Below are positions 1-5,663 of a DNA stretch of 6,753 nucleotides, one piece after another. The notes under the pieces were generated by a model. The model saw only the letters and a list, made by a program, of their open reading frames with translations, made no database searches and was not told the DNA's origin. Origin of the DNA: Actinomycetota bacterium (GTDB lineage: Bacteria; Actinomycetota; Acidimicrobiia; Acidimicrobiales; Acidimicrobiaceae). Both the position numbers and the translations under genes were made by a program. The stretch covers positions 1-6,753 of the forward strand of contig DAHVOF010000093.1 of assembly GCA_027318945.1 (NCBI GenBank), read 5' to 3'. Position 1 is the stretch's first letter; the number at the start of each line of letters is the position of its first letter.

Positions 1-1044
1 GTGCTGGATGAGGCGCAAAATATAAAGAATCCCACAACGGCAATGGCGCGGGCTGCCGCATCTCTGAAAGGCGTTTCCTGTCTAGCTCTAACCGGAACTC
101 CCGTGGAGAATCACACCGGCGAACTGTGGTCGATAATGAACTTGATCAACCCCTCGCTTTTAGGTACCAGGACAGGATTCAGACAGAGGTTTTCGATTCC
201 GATCGAAAGGGGCGGCAATACCGCCGTCATGGAGAGGCTGGCCAAGACTGTCGCACCGTTCATCCTGCGCCGGCTCAAGACCGACAAGTCAATCATTGCC
301 GACCTGCCTGAGAAGATCGAGGTAAAAGAGCACTGCAGCCTCAGCGACGAGCAGGTTGTGCTGTATCAGACTGCGGTGAACAGGCTCAGAGACGAGCTTT
401 CCGATGCGTCGAGCATGCAGAGGCGGGGTTCGATACTGGCGACTATCACCAAGCTGAAACAGATATGCAACCATCCCAGCGCTGGAACTGGGGAGGCGAC
501 GTTGTCAGGCTCATCGGGCAAGCTCGACCGGCTGGAGCAGCTGCTCGAGGAGATACTTGAAAATGGGGAAAAGGCAATCGTGTTCACCCAGTTCGTGACC
601 TTCGGCGGGCTGTTGCAGCGCCACCTTCAGGACCGCTTCTCGATGCGCGTTCCCTTCCTCAGTGGCTCGGTGGCCGTTGGGCTAAGAGAGGAGATGATCA
701 AAGAGTTTCAAAGTCACGATGGTCCGCCTCTTTTCATCCTTTCCCTGAAGGCAGGCGGCACCGGCCTCAACCTCACAGCCGCCAATCACGTCATACACTA
801 CGATCGGTGGTGGAATTCCGCGGTCGAGGCCCAGGCAACTGATCGCGCGTTCCGCATTGGCCAGAGGAGGGATGTAGTGGTGTCGAAGCTGATCTGCGAG
901 GGGACCCTCGAGGAGCGCATAGATGCCATCATTGAAAGCAAGCGTGTACTTGCGGAGACGCTGATAACTGGTGGAGAGACCTGGATCACCGAACTCGGCG
1001 ATGACGAGCTGTTCGATATCCTGGCCTTCTCCGCAGGGGATTGA
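1..1044 (+). CDS. SNF2-family DEAD/DEAH helicase, C-terminal half (5' partial)
   Basis: This is an ATP-dependent SNF2/HepA-type translocase that should act on DNA or nucleoprotein. Only its last 347 residues lie in the window. The first codon, GTG, is an internal valine directly before the Walker B box, so the true start is upstream. Visible motifs in order are motif II DEAQ (residues 3-6), motif III LALTGTPVEN (28-37), the motif IV region KAIVFTQF (191-198), motif V AGGTGLNL (251-258) with the HYDRWWN segment (266-272), and motif VI QATDRAFRIGQ (278-288). The tail after motif VI, ending in ELGDDELFDIL, is typical of bacterial SNF2 proteins. All C-lobe motifs are intact and the reading frame is unbroken. 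Motif I (Walker A) and any N-terminal domain cannot be seen. The SWIM protein gene begins 13 bp after the stop, suggesting one operon. The family is clear; the biological role (repair, transcription recycling or defence) is not. Confidence 0.95.
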   Translation: MLDEAQNIKNPTTAMARAAASLKGVSCLALTGTPVENHTGELWSIMNLINPSLLGTRTGFRQRFSIPIERGGNTAVMERLAKTVAPFILRRLKTDKSIIADLPEKIEVKEHCSLSDEQVVLYQTAVNRLRDELSDASSMQRRGSILATITKLKQICNHPSAGTGEATLSGSSGKLDRLEQLLEEILENGEKAIVFTQFVTFGGLLQRHLQDRFSMRVPFLSGSVAVGLREEMIKEFQSHDGPPLFILSLKAGGTGLNLTAANHVIHYDRWWNSAVEAQATDRAFRIGQRRDVVVSKLICEGTLEERIDAIIESKRVLAETLITGGETWITELGDDELFDILAFSAGD

Positions 1045-1049
1045 GGTGG
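1043..1049 (+). promoter_or_regulatory. Ribosome binding site deciding the SWIM start
   Basis: GAGGTGG overlaps the helicase stop codon TGA (1042-1044) and sits 8 bp before ATG 1058. A second ATG at 1067 has a purine-rich GGAGGA only 1 bp away, too close to serve it. This supports translational coupling of the two genes and the 1058 start. Confidence 0.7.
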
Positions 1050-1057
1050 ATAAAGAA

Positions 1058-1984
1058 ATGGAGGAGATGCCTGGGCTCGCAGAGCTGAATCGCTTCTCGA
1101 ACTCTCGCTTCGGTTGTGATTACGAAGAACTGGATCCAGAGCTTCAGGCGATACTGCTTGAGATGTTTGGGAAGAACAAGCGGACGCAGCGGAGAGCCAA
1201 CTCTTCGAGGAACTGGTGGTGCAGGCTCTTCTTGGACACTCTCGAGGATTGGGTGGGGCCGGATCAGGCTGCCCAGGGGCGTTCATTATACCGCAAAGGC
1301 CTTGTATCCAAGAAGATTACAGTATCGCAGCACACCATCGCCGGACGCGTCCGCTCTCCCCAGGGCAGGAGCTACAGGGCCTTCGTCGATTGCTCGGAAC
1401 AGCTGGCGTCAGCGCTTGAGAGCATGGCAATTGCGATAGCTGGGGATCCTGCGATCTATCTCGAGTTCTCACAGGGCCAGCTCAGCAGCGCGCTTTCTCA
1501 AGTCAAGATCGAAGGTGGATCGTCCTTCGCCGAAAGCATTACGAGTGAGGGGGATTGCAGCTGTTGGCACTGGGTACCATGCAAGCACCTCGTTGCACTT
1601 GCAAATGCAGCTGCCGATCTCTTCGAGCGTGATCTCAAGGCCGGTCTGCTCTTCTTCGGGATCGAATACGACCAGCTTTCTAAGATGGTGATGGAGCTTC
1701 GAGGAGCAGATGCCGGCGACGGCTTGGCTGTTCCGACCCCCGCTCACGACGATTTCGGCTGGCCTTTGATTGAAGATTCTCAGAGCGTTACCTCTCTGAG
1801 GCGTTTCGGAAAGTACTCTGCTCAAGCTTCCGATGGAGAGCTGCAAACCAGAAGTCGGCGAGTAGACACGGCGGCATTGTTGCCCAAGAACAGGATCAGC
1901 GGCGAAAACGGCTCGATGAGGGACATCTTTTCAGATCTCTATCGTGCTTTGGACTCAGATAACGATGGACCAAGGGCCTGGTGA
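1058..1984 (+). CDS. SWIM zinc-finger protein
   Basis: This is a 308-residue protein with a SWIM-type zinc finger, a predicted nucleic-acid or protein binding module. The zinc ligands read C-S-C at residues 167 and 169 and C-K-H at 175 and 177 (CxCx5CxH), followed by the usual hydrophobic LVALA helix. An upstream segment with WW and a D-x-A-x-x-G-R-x-L-Y-like stretch (about residues 53-80) matches the usual N-terminal part of bacterial SWIM proteins. The C-terminal third is low in recognisable motifs. ATG 1058 was chosen because a strong Shine-Dalgarno GAGGTGG (1043-1049) overlaps the helicase stop and lies 8 bp upstream. The open frame extends back to 971, but that would overlap the helicase. 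Bacterial SWIM proteins are often encoded next to SNF2 helicases, so a joint complex is a plausible inference. The specific function is unknown. Confidence 0.9.
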   Translation: MEEMPGLAELNRFSNSRFGCDYEELDPELQAILLEMFGKNKRTQRRANSSRNWWCRLFLDTLEDWVGPDQAAQGRSLYRKGLVSKKITVSQHTIAGRVRSPQGRSYRAFVDCSEQLASALESMAIAIAGDPAIYLEFSQGQLSSALSQVKIEGGSSFAESITSEGDCSCWHWVPCKHLVALANAAADLFERDLKAGLLFFGIEYDQLSKMVMELRGADAGDGLAVPTPAHDDFGWPLIEDSQSVTSLRRFGKYSAQASDGELQTRSRRVDTAALLPKNRISGENGSMRDIFSDLYRALDSDNDGPRAW

Positions 1985-2323
1985 GCACCTGGCAGCTTGG
2001 AGTTCTACCAGTCCGCCCGCTTAACCCGGTGCGAGCGAGTCGGCCTGGCGGCGGGCCTTTGAGAATCTGTGTCGTGCTATTTCCCGGGTGTATTGAATCC
2101 GTCCTGCCATTACGGACGAAGCTTGCGACTTATCCGTGCAGCTGGAGTTACCTGCGAATGCTTCTGTCACACTGCCACAAGAATCGGGTCTGGCTCTAGT
2201 GGGCCAGTGGATGGCCTGGCTTCGGTCGGCTTGCTTGCCGGATTGCTCCAAGCGAAGCCCGGTTCCGGGCGCTACCCGGGGCTCTGGCGTTGCGGCTGTG
2301 CACCTTGCGGAGAGGAGACGGCC

Positions 2324-2461
2324 ATGGAAATGACGGTCAAGCGGATCGGCCTGGCTGTTGTCGCGGGTTTGTGTAGCTGGCTAAACGGAGTTGGCGATCG
2401 GCCAGCACAAGAAGCCGATGAAGATATTTACCGGTTTCATCGAAGAACACGGTGGTGCTGA
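2324..2461 (+). CDS. Possible 45-residue small protein, doubtful
   Basis: ATG 2324 is preceded at 6 bp by AGGAG (2313-2317), a good Shine-Dalgarno. The encoded peptide starts MEMTVKRIGL, continues with a short hydrophobic stretch (AVVAGL, then WL), and ends in a charged tail (RFHRRTRWC). I recognise no family. The hydrophobic part is too short to be a clear membrane segment. The frame lies in a region that otherwise looks non-coding and just precedes the hairpin repeat copy A. It may be chance or a fragment of an older gene. Confidence 0.2.
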   Translation: MEMTVKRIGLAVVAGLCSWLNGVGDRPAQEADEDIYRFHRRTRWC

Positions 2462-2508
2462 CGCTCCGTCTTTGGAGACCTCGGTCGCTTCTGTGACGGC
2501 GAGCCCAA

Positions 2509-2548
2509 GGACTGGCCGGCTCAGTGGAAAACGCCGGTTCGATGGGAG
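2509..2548 (+). repeat. 40-bp hairpin repeat, copy A
   Basis: This matches 4275-4314 at 36 of 40 positions in the same orientation. The core hairpin pairs CCGGC (2516-2520) with GCCGG (2533-2537) around a 12-nt loop starting TCAGTGG. In the other copy the closing pair is T-A instead of C-G, so the stem is kept by a compensatory change. Similarity falls off quickly upstream of 2509. Downstream, a GGGCGAA string at about 2553-2559 recurs after a one-base gap. Confidence 0.75.
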
Positions 2549-2723
2549 GTAGGGGCGAACCTCGAGGGACTGAAGTCGGCGCTGCTGTCACGCGCCAAGC
2601 GGTTGTCCGAAGGACAGCTGAATGAGCTTGTGCCACCCATTCTCGTGCAACACTGGATGTCAGACCTGGGCCATGGCAGGATCGGTAATGCCCACGGATG
2701 ACACGCCCCGGTCTCTGCAAACG

Positions 2724-2984
2724 CTAGCCATACAGCTGACTATGAGTTCCTATAGCGATAAACAAAGCCTCGTCATCACTAATGGCTTTGTAGTGGGCTC
2801 TCCAGTCGCCGCCGAAACTGATCGAGCGGTGACCCGTCCAGTTGCCCGATAGAGCATGGTTGCGAAGGACTGGGCTGTACGGATCTTTCCGGAACAAAAG
2901 GATCGCCTCCTCGAGTCGCTTCTTTTGCGCGGCAGGCAGTCTCGAGTACTGTTTATCGAATTGCCTGTGGAAATAGATTCTCAC
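2724..2984 (-). CDS. YafQ/RelE-family mRNA interferase toxin
   Basis: This 86-residue protein is a type II toxin of the RelE/YafQ fold, expected to cleave mRNA on the ribosome. Family hallmarks are NHALSG (residues 42-47), the GHRSI...GDWR segment (51-62) with D60 and W61, and the C-terminal GTHSQLYG (79-86), whose H81 and Y85 match the YafQ active-site region. Length is normal for the family. Aligned by eye to E. coli YafQ, the position of catalytic H63 is a serine (S56), while H52 sits four residues earlier, so the exact catalytic set may differ. The start is GTG at 2984, forming a GTGA overlap with the antitoxin stop (4 nt). No good Shine-Dalgarno precedes it, which points to translational coupling. 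A DinJ/YafQ-type assignment fits best; RelE in the broad sense is the alternative. Confidence 0.88.
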   Translation of the reverse strand: MRIYFHRQFDKQYSRLPAAQKKRLEEAILLFRKDPYSPVLRNHALSGNWTGHRSISFGGDWRAHYKAISDDEALFIAIGTHSQLYG

Positions 2985-3259
2985 AGGGAACGAAGGTGCG
3001 CTAAGGTTTCCTCGTCGGTTTCGGCGACTGTGATGTCGCGCCCGGCCTCGTAATCAGCTGTAGCAGTTGAAATCATTTCAGCCAAATAGGGCGTAGGCCT
3101 TAACGCCGCGCTAAAAGTGACCGAGCGAGTACGCAACATTTGCTTGATGCACGCAGTTACTAATGATGATGTTGGCATGCCAAGCTCAGCTGCGAAGTCT
3201 TTCAACTCCCTGCGGATATCCTCGTCAATTCTGATGTTCATCAAAGTTGTTTTTCCCAT
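2981..3259 (-). CDS. RelB/DinJ-family antitoxin
   Basis: This is a 92-residue antitoxin that should bind and neutralise the adjacent YafQ-like toxin and repress their shared promoter. The N-terminus MGKTTLMNIRIDEDIRREL has the ribbon-helix-helix pattern: a beta strand at about residues 4-11, then a helix, a turn at GMPTSS and a second helix. The remaining acidic C-terminal part (ending TDEETLAHLRSL) is the expected toxin-binding tail. Antitoxin first, toxin second, with a 4-nt GTGA overlap, is the standard order. ATG 3259 lies 7 nt downstream of a -10-like hexamer, so the mRNA may be leaderless. An internal ATG (M7, 3241-3239) preceded by GGAAAA is an alternative start that would remove only six residues. 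Confidence 0.88.
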   Translation of the reverse strand: MGKTTLMNIRIDEDIRRELKDFAAELGMPTSSLVTACIKQMLRTRSVTFSAALRPTPYLAEMISTATADYEAGRDITVAETDEETLAHLRSL

Positions 3260-3265
3260 GCGTAA

Positions 3266-3293
3266 AGTGTACCTGATGTATCGCTATTGTAAA
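3266..3293 (-). promoter_or_regulatory. Putative promoter of the relBE-like operon
   Basis: Read on the minus strand, TTTACA (3293-3288) and TACACT (3271-3266) are separated by 16 bp. Transcription would be expected to begin at or within a base or two of the A of ATG 3259, giving a leaderless antitoxin mRNA. No Shine-Dalgarno is visible upstream of the ATG, which agrees. A CATCAG direct repeat (starting about 3300 and 3278 on the minus strand) spans the -35 and spacer region and could be an operator, but this is weak. Confidence 0.5.
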
Positions 3294-3413
3294 GCTGATG
3301 TGCTTCAGCGCAACGGTTCTACCAGCTCGGAGGGCACTATTTCCCTGTTGGCCAGCTTTTGTGCAAGTGATTCTCGGTGCTTCTAGGTTAAATTAATCGA
3401 TCTCTTTCGGCAA

Positions 3414-3728
3414 CTAAGACAGGTCGAAAACAAGACGGAGAGCCACTTCAACCTCTTTCATCTCGTCGAACGTCAGTTGGCTGACCGGCTCCCCCATCCA
3501 TTGTGGGTCCACTGCCGTCGTCTGCTCGACTAAGACCTTAGTGGTTTTCCCCTGAATTTTTACCTCTGGCCGAAACGTGGCCGATTGAGCGGAGGTTGAA
3601 GTGGGCGCTACCAGCCAGGTAGATAGTGGAAGCAGATCAGACTGCACCACCACGACATAACGTTGTCCAGCTTGCTCACGGCCCTTGCTCCCACGAGAGG
3701 ATCGTACGCGAAAGACTTCACCACGCAC
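3414..3728 (-). CDS. MazF/PemK-family mRNA interferase toxin
   Basis: This 104-residue endoribonuclease toxin is expected to cut mRNA at short sequence motifs independently of the ribosome. The N-terminal MRGEVFRV (residues 1-8), EQAGQRYVVVVQSD (18-31), the STWLVAPTSTSA stretch (36-47) and VLVEQTTAVDP (65-75) follow the MazF/PemK core in order. R23 and the T43/S44 pair lie where the family's catalytic Arg and Thr/Ser are found. Length is typical. The start is GTG 3728, inside the antitoxin gene, giving an 11-nt overlap; no better in-frame start is evident. Its sequence style is close to actinobacterial MazF proteins, from memory of the family and not a search. The frame is intact and all key regions are present. 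Confidence 0.92.
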   Translation of the reverse strand: MRGEVFRVRSSRGSKGREQAGQRYVVVVQSDLLPLSTWLVAPTSTSAQSATFRPEVKIQGKTTKVLVEQTTAVDPQWMGEPVSQLTFDEMKEVEVALRLVFDLS

Positions 3729-3951
3729 GCAATGCCTTCATCTCTCGAAGGACTTGGGCCGCTTCAGCACGGTCCTCCCCATCCGCTGCCAATCGTGAAG
3801 CTTCTTCCAATAGGTCCTGTCGCGCTCGCAAACGCGCCGCCTCAACAAGCGCGTCTCGTACGGCTACCGATATGGGAGTACCGTTCTGAGTTAGCAGAGC
3901 AATGGCCCGAAGCGCTTCTTGGTCTGGCCGGAATGTAATCGTTTTCGTCAT
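3718..3951 (-). CDS. Cognate antitoxin of the MazF-like toxin
   Basis: This 77-residue protein begins MTKTITFRPDQEALRAI, a short beta strand followed by a helix as in ribbon-helix-helix DNA-binding antitoxins. A long, charged, alanine- and arginine-rich helix follows (RDALVEAARLRARQDLL), and it ends in MKALRAW. It is expected to bind the MazF-like toxin and repress the operon. The frame stays open upstream to 4062, but ATG 3951 is preferred: it matches the usual N-terminus of this antitoxin type, and an extended -10 promoter lies 7 bp upstream, too close for any earlier start. The operator palindrome at 3972-3994 would also be inside the coding region otherwise. It overlaps the toxin by 11 nt. 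Confidence 0.87.
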   Translation of the reverse strand: MTKTITFRPDQEALRAIALLTQNGTPISVAVRDALVEAARLRARQDLLEEASRLAADGEDRAEAAQVLREMKALRAW

Positions 3952-3958
3952 AAGAACT

Positions 3959-3994
3959 ATTGTAGCACCTACGGTACGACTATTAGTCGTACCG
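3959..3994 (-). promoter_or_regulatory. mazEF-like promoter with a perfect palindromic operator
   Basis: On the minus strand, TGC then TACAAT (3964-3959) is an extended -10 element, 7 bp before ATG 3951, so transcription would start about at the ATG (leaderless). Immediately upstream, 3972-3994 is a perfect inverted repeat with 10-bp arms, CGGTACGACT and AGTCGTACCG, around a 3-bp centre. It covers the spacer and the -35 region, where no good -35 hexamer is seen. This is the layout expected for antitoxin autorepression. Confidence 0.72.
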
Positions 3995-4098
3995 ATTGCC
4001 GACGTCAACGCTTTTCCGTCTGAACTTGGAAGCGACATAGGAATTGTCACGTTCGGATCCATCGGGACCGGAGGTTGAAATCCCTTGGGCTACTCGGG

Positions 4099-4314
4099 TA
4101 CGCCCGACATGGGCAGCAACTGGGAGGTGAAAGTCCTCCGGAGAAAGAGATGGTGCTAACTCCTCGCAAGCAGCAACTGCGACAGCGTGAGCTGTGGTGG
4201 GAAGGAAGCTGGACTGCAAACCTCTGCACTGAGGTACACGAAGCGCATATGAGTCGAAATGTGTGTGAACCCGTGGACTGGCCGGTTCAGTGGGAAACAC
4301 CGGTTCGATGGAAG
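4099..4314 (+). ncRNA. Hairpin-rich RNA-like element, possible group II intron 5' remnant
   Basis: No convincing protein is seen here, but several hairpins lie in a row: GCCC/GGGC (4102-4114), GGAGG/CCTCC closing the loop TGAAAGT (4123-4139), ACCTC/GAGGT (4220-4235) and CCGGT/ACCGG (4282-4303). The opening GTACGCCCG (intron consensus begins GTGYG) and the GGTGAAAGTCC string resemble domain I of bacterial group II introns as I remember them. No reverse transcriptase gene follows, and no canonical domain V with its AGC triad is recognisable. If it is an intron it is a 5' fragment. The strand is assigned from this resemblance. An unrelated structured RNA or mobile-element end is the main alternative. 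Confidence 0.35.
4275..4314 (+). repeat. 40-bp hairpin repeat, copy B
   Basis: This is identical to 2509-2548 at 36 of 40 positions and in the same orientation, 1766 bp away. The stem CCGGT (4282-4286) with ACCGG (4299-4303) keeps the pairing of copy A through a C-G to T-A exchange. It ends where the 23-bp tandem repeats begin (4316). Confidence 0.75.
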
Positions 4315-4315
4315 C

Positions 4316-4407
4316 ATGGGCGAAAACGTTATTATAACATGGTCAATAACATTATTATAATATGGGCTAAAACATAACTATACTATGGACAAAAGCGTTA
4401 GTATAAA
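4316..4407 (+). repeat. Four tandem 23-bp repeats before the ATPase gene
   Basis: Units start at 4316, 4339, 4362 and 4385 and are exactly 23 bp each with no gaps. Each begins ATGG, has C at position 6 and position 12, and ends in a -10-like hexamer: TATAAC (4333-4338), TATAAT (4356-4361), TATACT (4379-4384) and TATAAA (4402-4407). Fourteen of 23 columns are invariant. The array is AT-rich, unlike its surroundings, and ends 3 bp before the ATPase start codon. The 23-bp period equals a hexamer plus a 17-bp spacer, so each hexamer lies exactly where the -35 box of the next unit's -10 would be. Likely roles are promoter and/or binding sites for an autoregulator; neither is shown. Confidence 0.85.
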
Positions 4408-4410
4408 GAG

Positions 4411-5655
4411 ATGACCTCATCTGTTTATCTAGAACGCCAGGTTGATCGGTATCTAAATGGACTCTTTGAACAACTGCCGGCGGTGCTCATAACAGGACCG
4501 CGGGCGGTCGGCAAAACAACTACCGCGAAACGCTTCGTAAGGTCCATTCATAGAATTGATATCCCGGCCGAAGCTGGGGCATTTAGTTTCGATCCAGATG
4601 GAGCCTTGAAGGCGGTGCAGGAGCCGGTTCTGCTCGACGAATGGCAGGAGGTTCCCGAACTGATGGGTGCCGTGAGGCGTGCAGTGGATATCGATCCGAG
4701 GCCAGGACGTTTTCTTTTGACCGGCAGTCCGAGGGCAGCTCGGGGGAAACGAGCATGGTCCGGAATTGGCAGGGTTACAAACGTGACAATGTATGGCCTC
4801 ACTGTTCAGGAATCGATTGGGCAAGGAGGCCAGGCCGGACTGATAGAAAGACTTTCAGAGGGACGTATCGATAGGTTCCCTATCAATACAGATCCACCTG
4901 ATCTAGTCGGTTACATACAGCTTGCTATTCGCGGCGGCTTTCCTGAAGTGGTCATGAATCTCGAAGGGGAGGCCCGGCAAGCATGGTTGGAAACTTACGT
5001 AAGTCAGCTTGTTTCCCACGATGTCGCTTCGCACGACGGGGCGAGAAGCACTAGATTGCTGGGGAAGTTCTTTGAGGCGCTATGTATCAACTCTGCAGGG
5101 CTGGCCGACGATAAGACTATCTACGATGCCGCTGGGGTCTCCAGGTTGACCGCCAAGGCATACGAACAACTCTTTGCTGACCTTTATGTCTTTGAAAACA
5201 TCCCTGCTTGGACGAATAATAGGCTCAGCCGCCTCACTCGAGGCCCAAAGCGCTACATCACTGACAGCTCTCTGATTGCCGCAACCCTCCATGTGGACCA
5301 ACGAGCAATTCTGCGCAATAGTGACCTGATCGAACGGATTCTGGATACATTCGTCGTCTCCCAGCTTCGGCCGGAGAGAGAAGCCAGCAGTTTGCGACCA
5401 CGCTTTTATCACCTACGGGAAAAAGAAGGTCGAAAAGAGATTGACCTGGTTATAGAACTGGCAGACGGCAACATCGTAGCCATTGAGATCAAAGCGTCTT
5501 CAGCGCTTTCGAATCACGACAGTAGGCACCTCGCTTGGCTTCGGGATACGATCGGACCCAGGTTCGTTGCCGGTGCAGTCATCCATACAGGTCCCCGACC
5601 TTTCGTATTGGGCGACAGGATCTTTGCATTACCGATCTACTCATTATGGACTTGA
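4411..5655 (+). CDS. AAA ATPase with DUF4143 and PD-(D/E)XK-like C-terminus
   Basis: This is a 414-residue protein of the widespread AAA_14/DUF4143 family, P-loop ATPases of unsettled function common on mobile and accessory DNA. Walker A is GPRAVGKTT (residues 29-37), Walker B is VLLDEW (73-78), and a sensor-1-like LLTGS lies at 102-106. A winged-helix-like segment (about 231-262, DDKTIYDAAGVS onward) leads into the DUF4143 region. Near the C-terminus, EIDLVIE (343-349) followed by AIEIKAS (357-363) gives the D...ExK pattern of PD-(D/E)XK nucleases (D345, E359, K361). Length is normal and all motifs are intact. ATG 4411 follows the 23-bp repeat array; GAG touches the ATG, so there is no properly spaced Shine-Dalgarno. 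Translation may be leaderless or coupled to the mini-frame ending at 4414. The gene stands alone and faces a transposon remnant 8 bp after its stop. Confidence 0.93.
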   Translation: MTSSVYLERQVDRYLNGLFEQLPAVLITGPRAVGKTTTAKRFVRSIHRIDIPAEAGAFSFDPDGALKAVQEPVLLDEWQEVPELMGAVRRAVDIDPRPGRFLLTGSPRAARGKRAWSGIGRVTNVTMYGLTVQESIGQGGQAGLIERLSEGRIDRFPINTDPPDLVGYIQLAIRGGFPEVVMNLEGEARQAWLETYVSQLVSHDVASHDGARSTRLLGKFFEALCINSAGLADDKTIYDAAGVSRLTAKAYEQLFADLYVFENIPAWTNNRLSRLTRGPKRYITDSSLIAATLHVDQRAILRNSDLIERILDTFVVSQLRPEREASSLRPRFYHLREKEGRKEIDLVIELADGNIVAIEIKASSALSNHDSRHLAWLRDTIGPRFVAGAVIHTGPRPFVLGDRIFALPIYSLWT

Positions 5656-5663
5656 CTGCCCCG

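Larger units (their letters stand above)
1985..2723. other. About 740 bp without a convincing gene
   Basis: I see no family-level protein match in any frame here; the open frames are short and mutually overlapping. Several pieces stand out. GCCCGC (2015-2020) could pair with GCGGGC (2051-2056) ahead of TTT, a weak and unconvincing terminator for the SWIM operon because the loop would be 30 nt. GCCCGG and CCGGGC (2257-2270) form a GC-rich palindrome with no T-run. A 45-codon frame at 2324-2461 has a good ribosome binding site. The hairpin repeat copy A lies at 2509-2548. The stretch looks like decayed mobile DNA plus the downstream flank of the relBE-like operon, but its origin is not shown by the sequence. 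Confidence 0.5.

Noticed and set aside
971..1057. Extension of the SWIM gene to the earlier ATG 971
   Set aside because: It would overlap the helicase by 74 bp, while ATG 1058 has a well-spaced strong Shine-Dalgarno.
798..1286. Long open frame on the minus strand across the helicase end
   Set aside because: It is antisense to the helicase and SWIM genes, has low-complexity S/P/R composition and no recognisable motif.
2015..2060. Rho-independent terminator after the SWIM gene
   Set aside because: Six-base stem with a 30-nt loop and only three T residues is too weak to call.
2533..2545. tRNA T-arm, because of GGTTCGAT
   Set aside because: No paired T-stem, anticodon arm or acceptor stem surrounds it; the string belongs to the hairpin repeat.
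3294..3413. Integron attC site between TA cassettes
   Set aside because: A GTTAAAT string (3388-3394) fits GTTRRRY, but no matching RYYYAAC partner or attC-like stem was found.
3983..4300. Minus-strand open frame over the hairpin-rich element
   Set aside because: It is probably antisense to a structured RNA and overlaps the mazEF-like operator; no protein family is recognisable.
4316..4407. CRISPR array
   Set aside because: The repeats are contiguous with no spacers and are imperfect; they look like promoter-linked tandem repeats.
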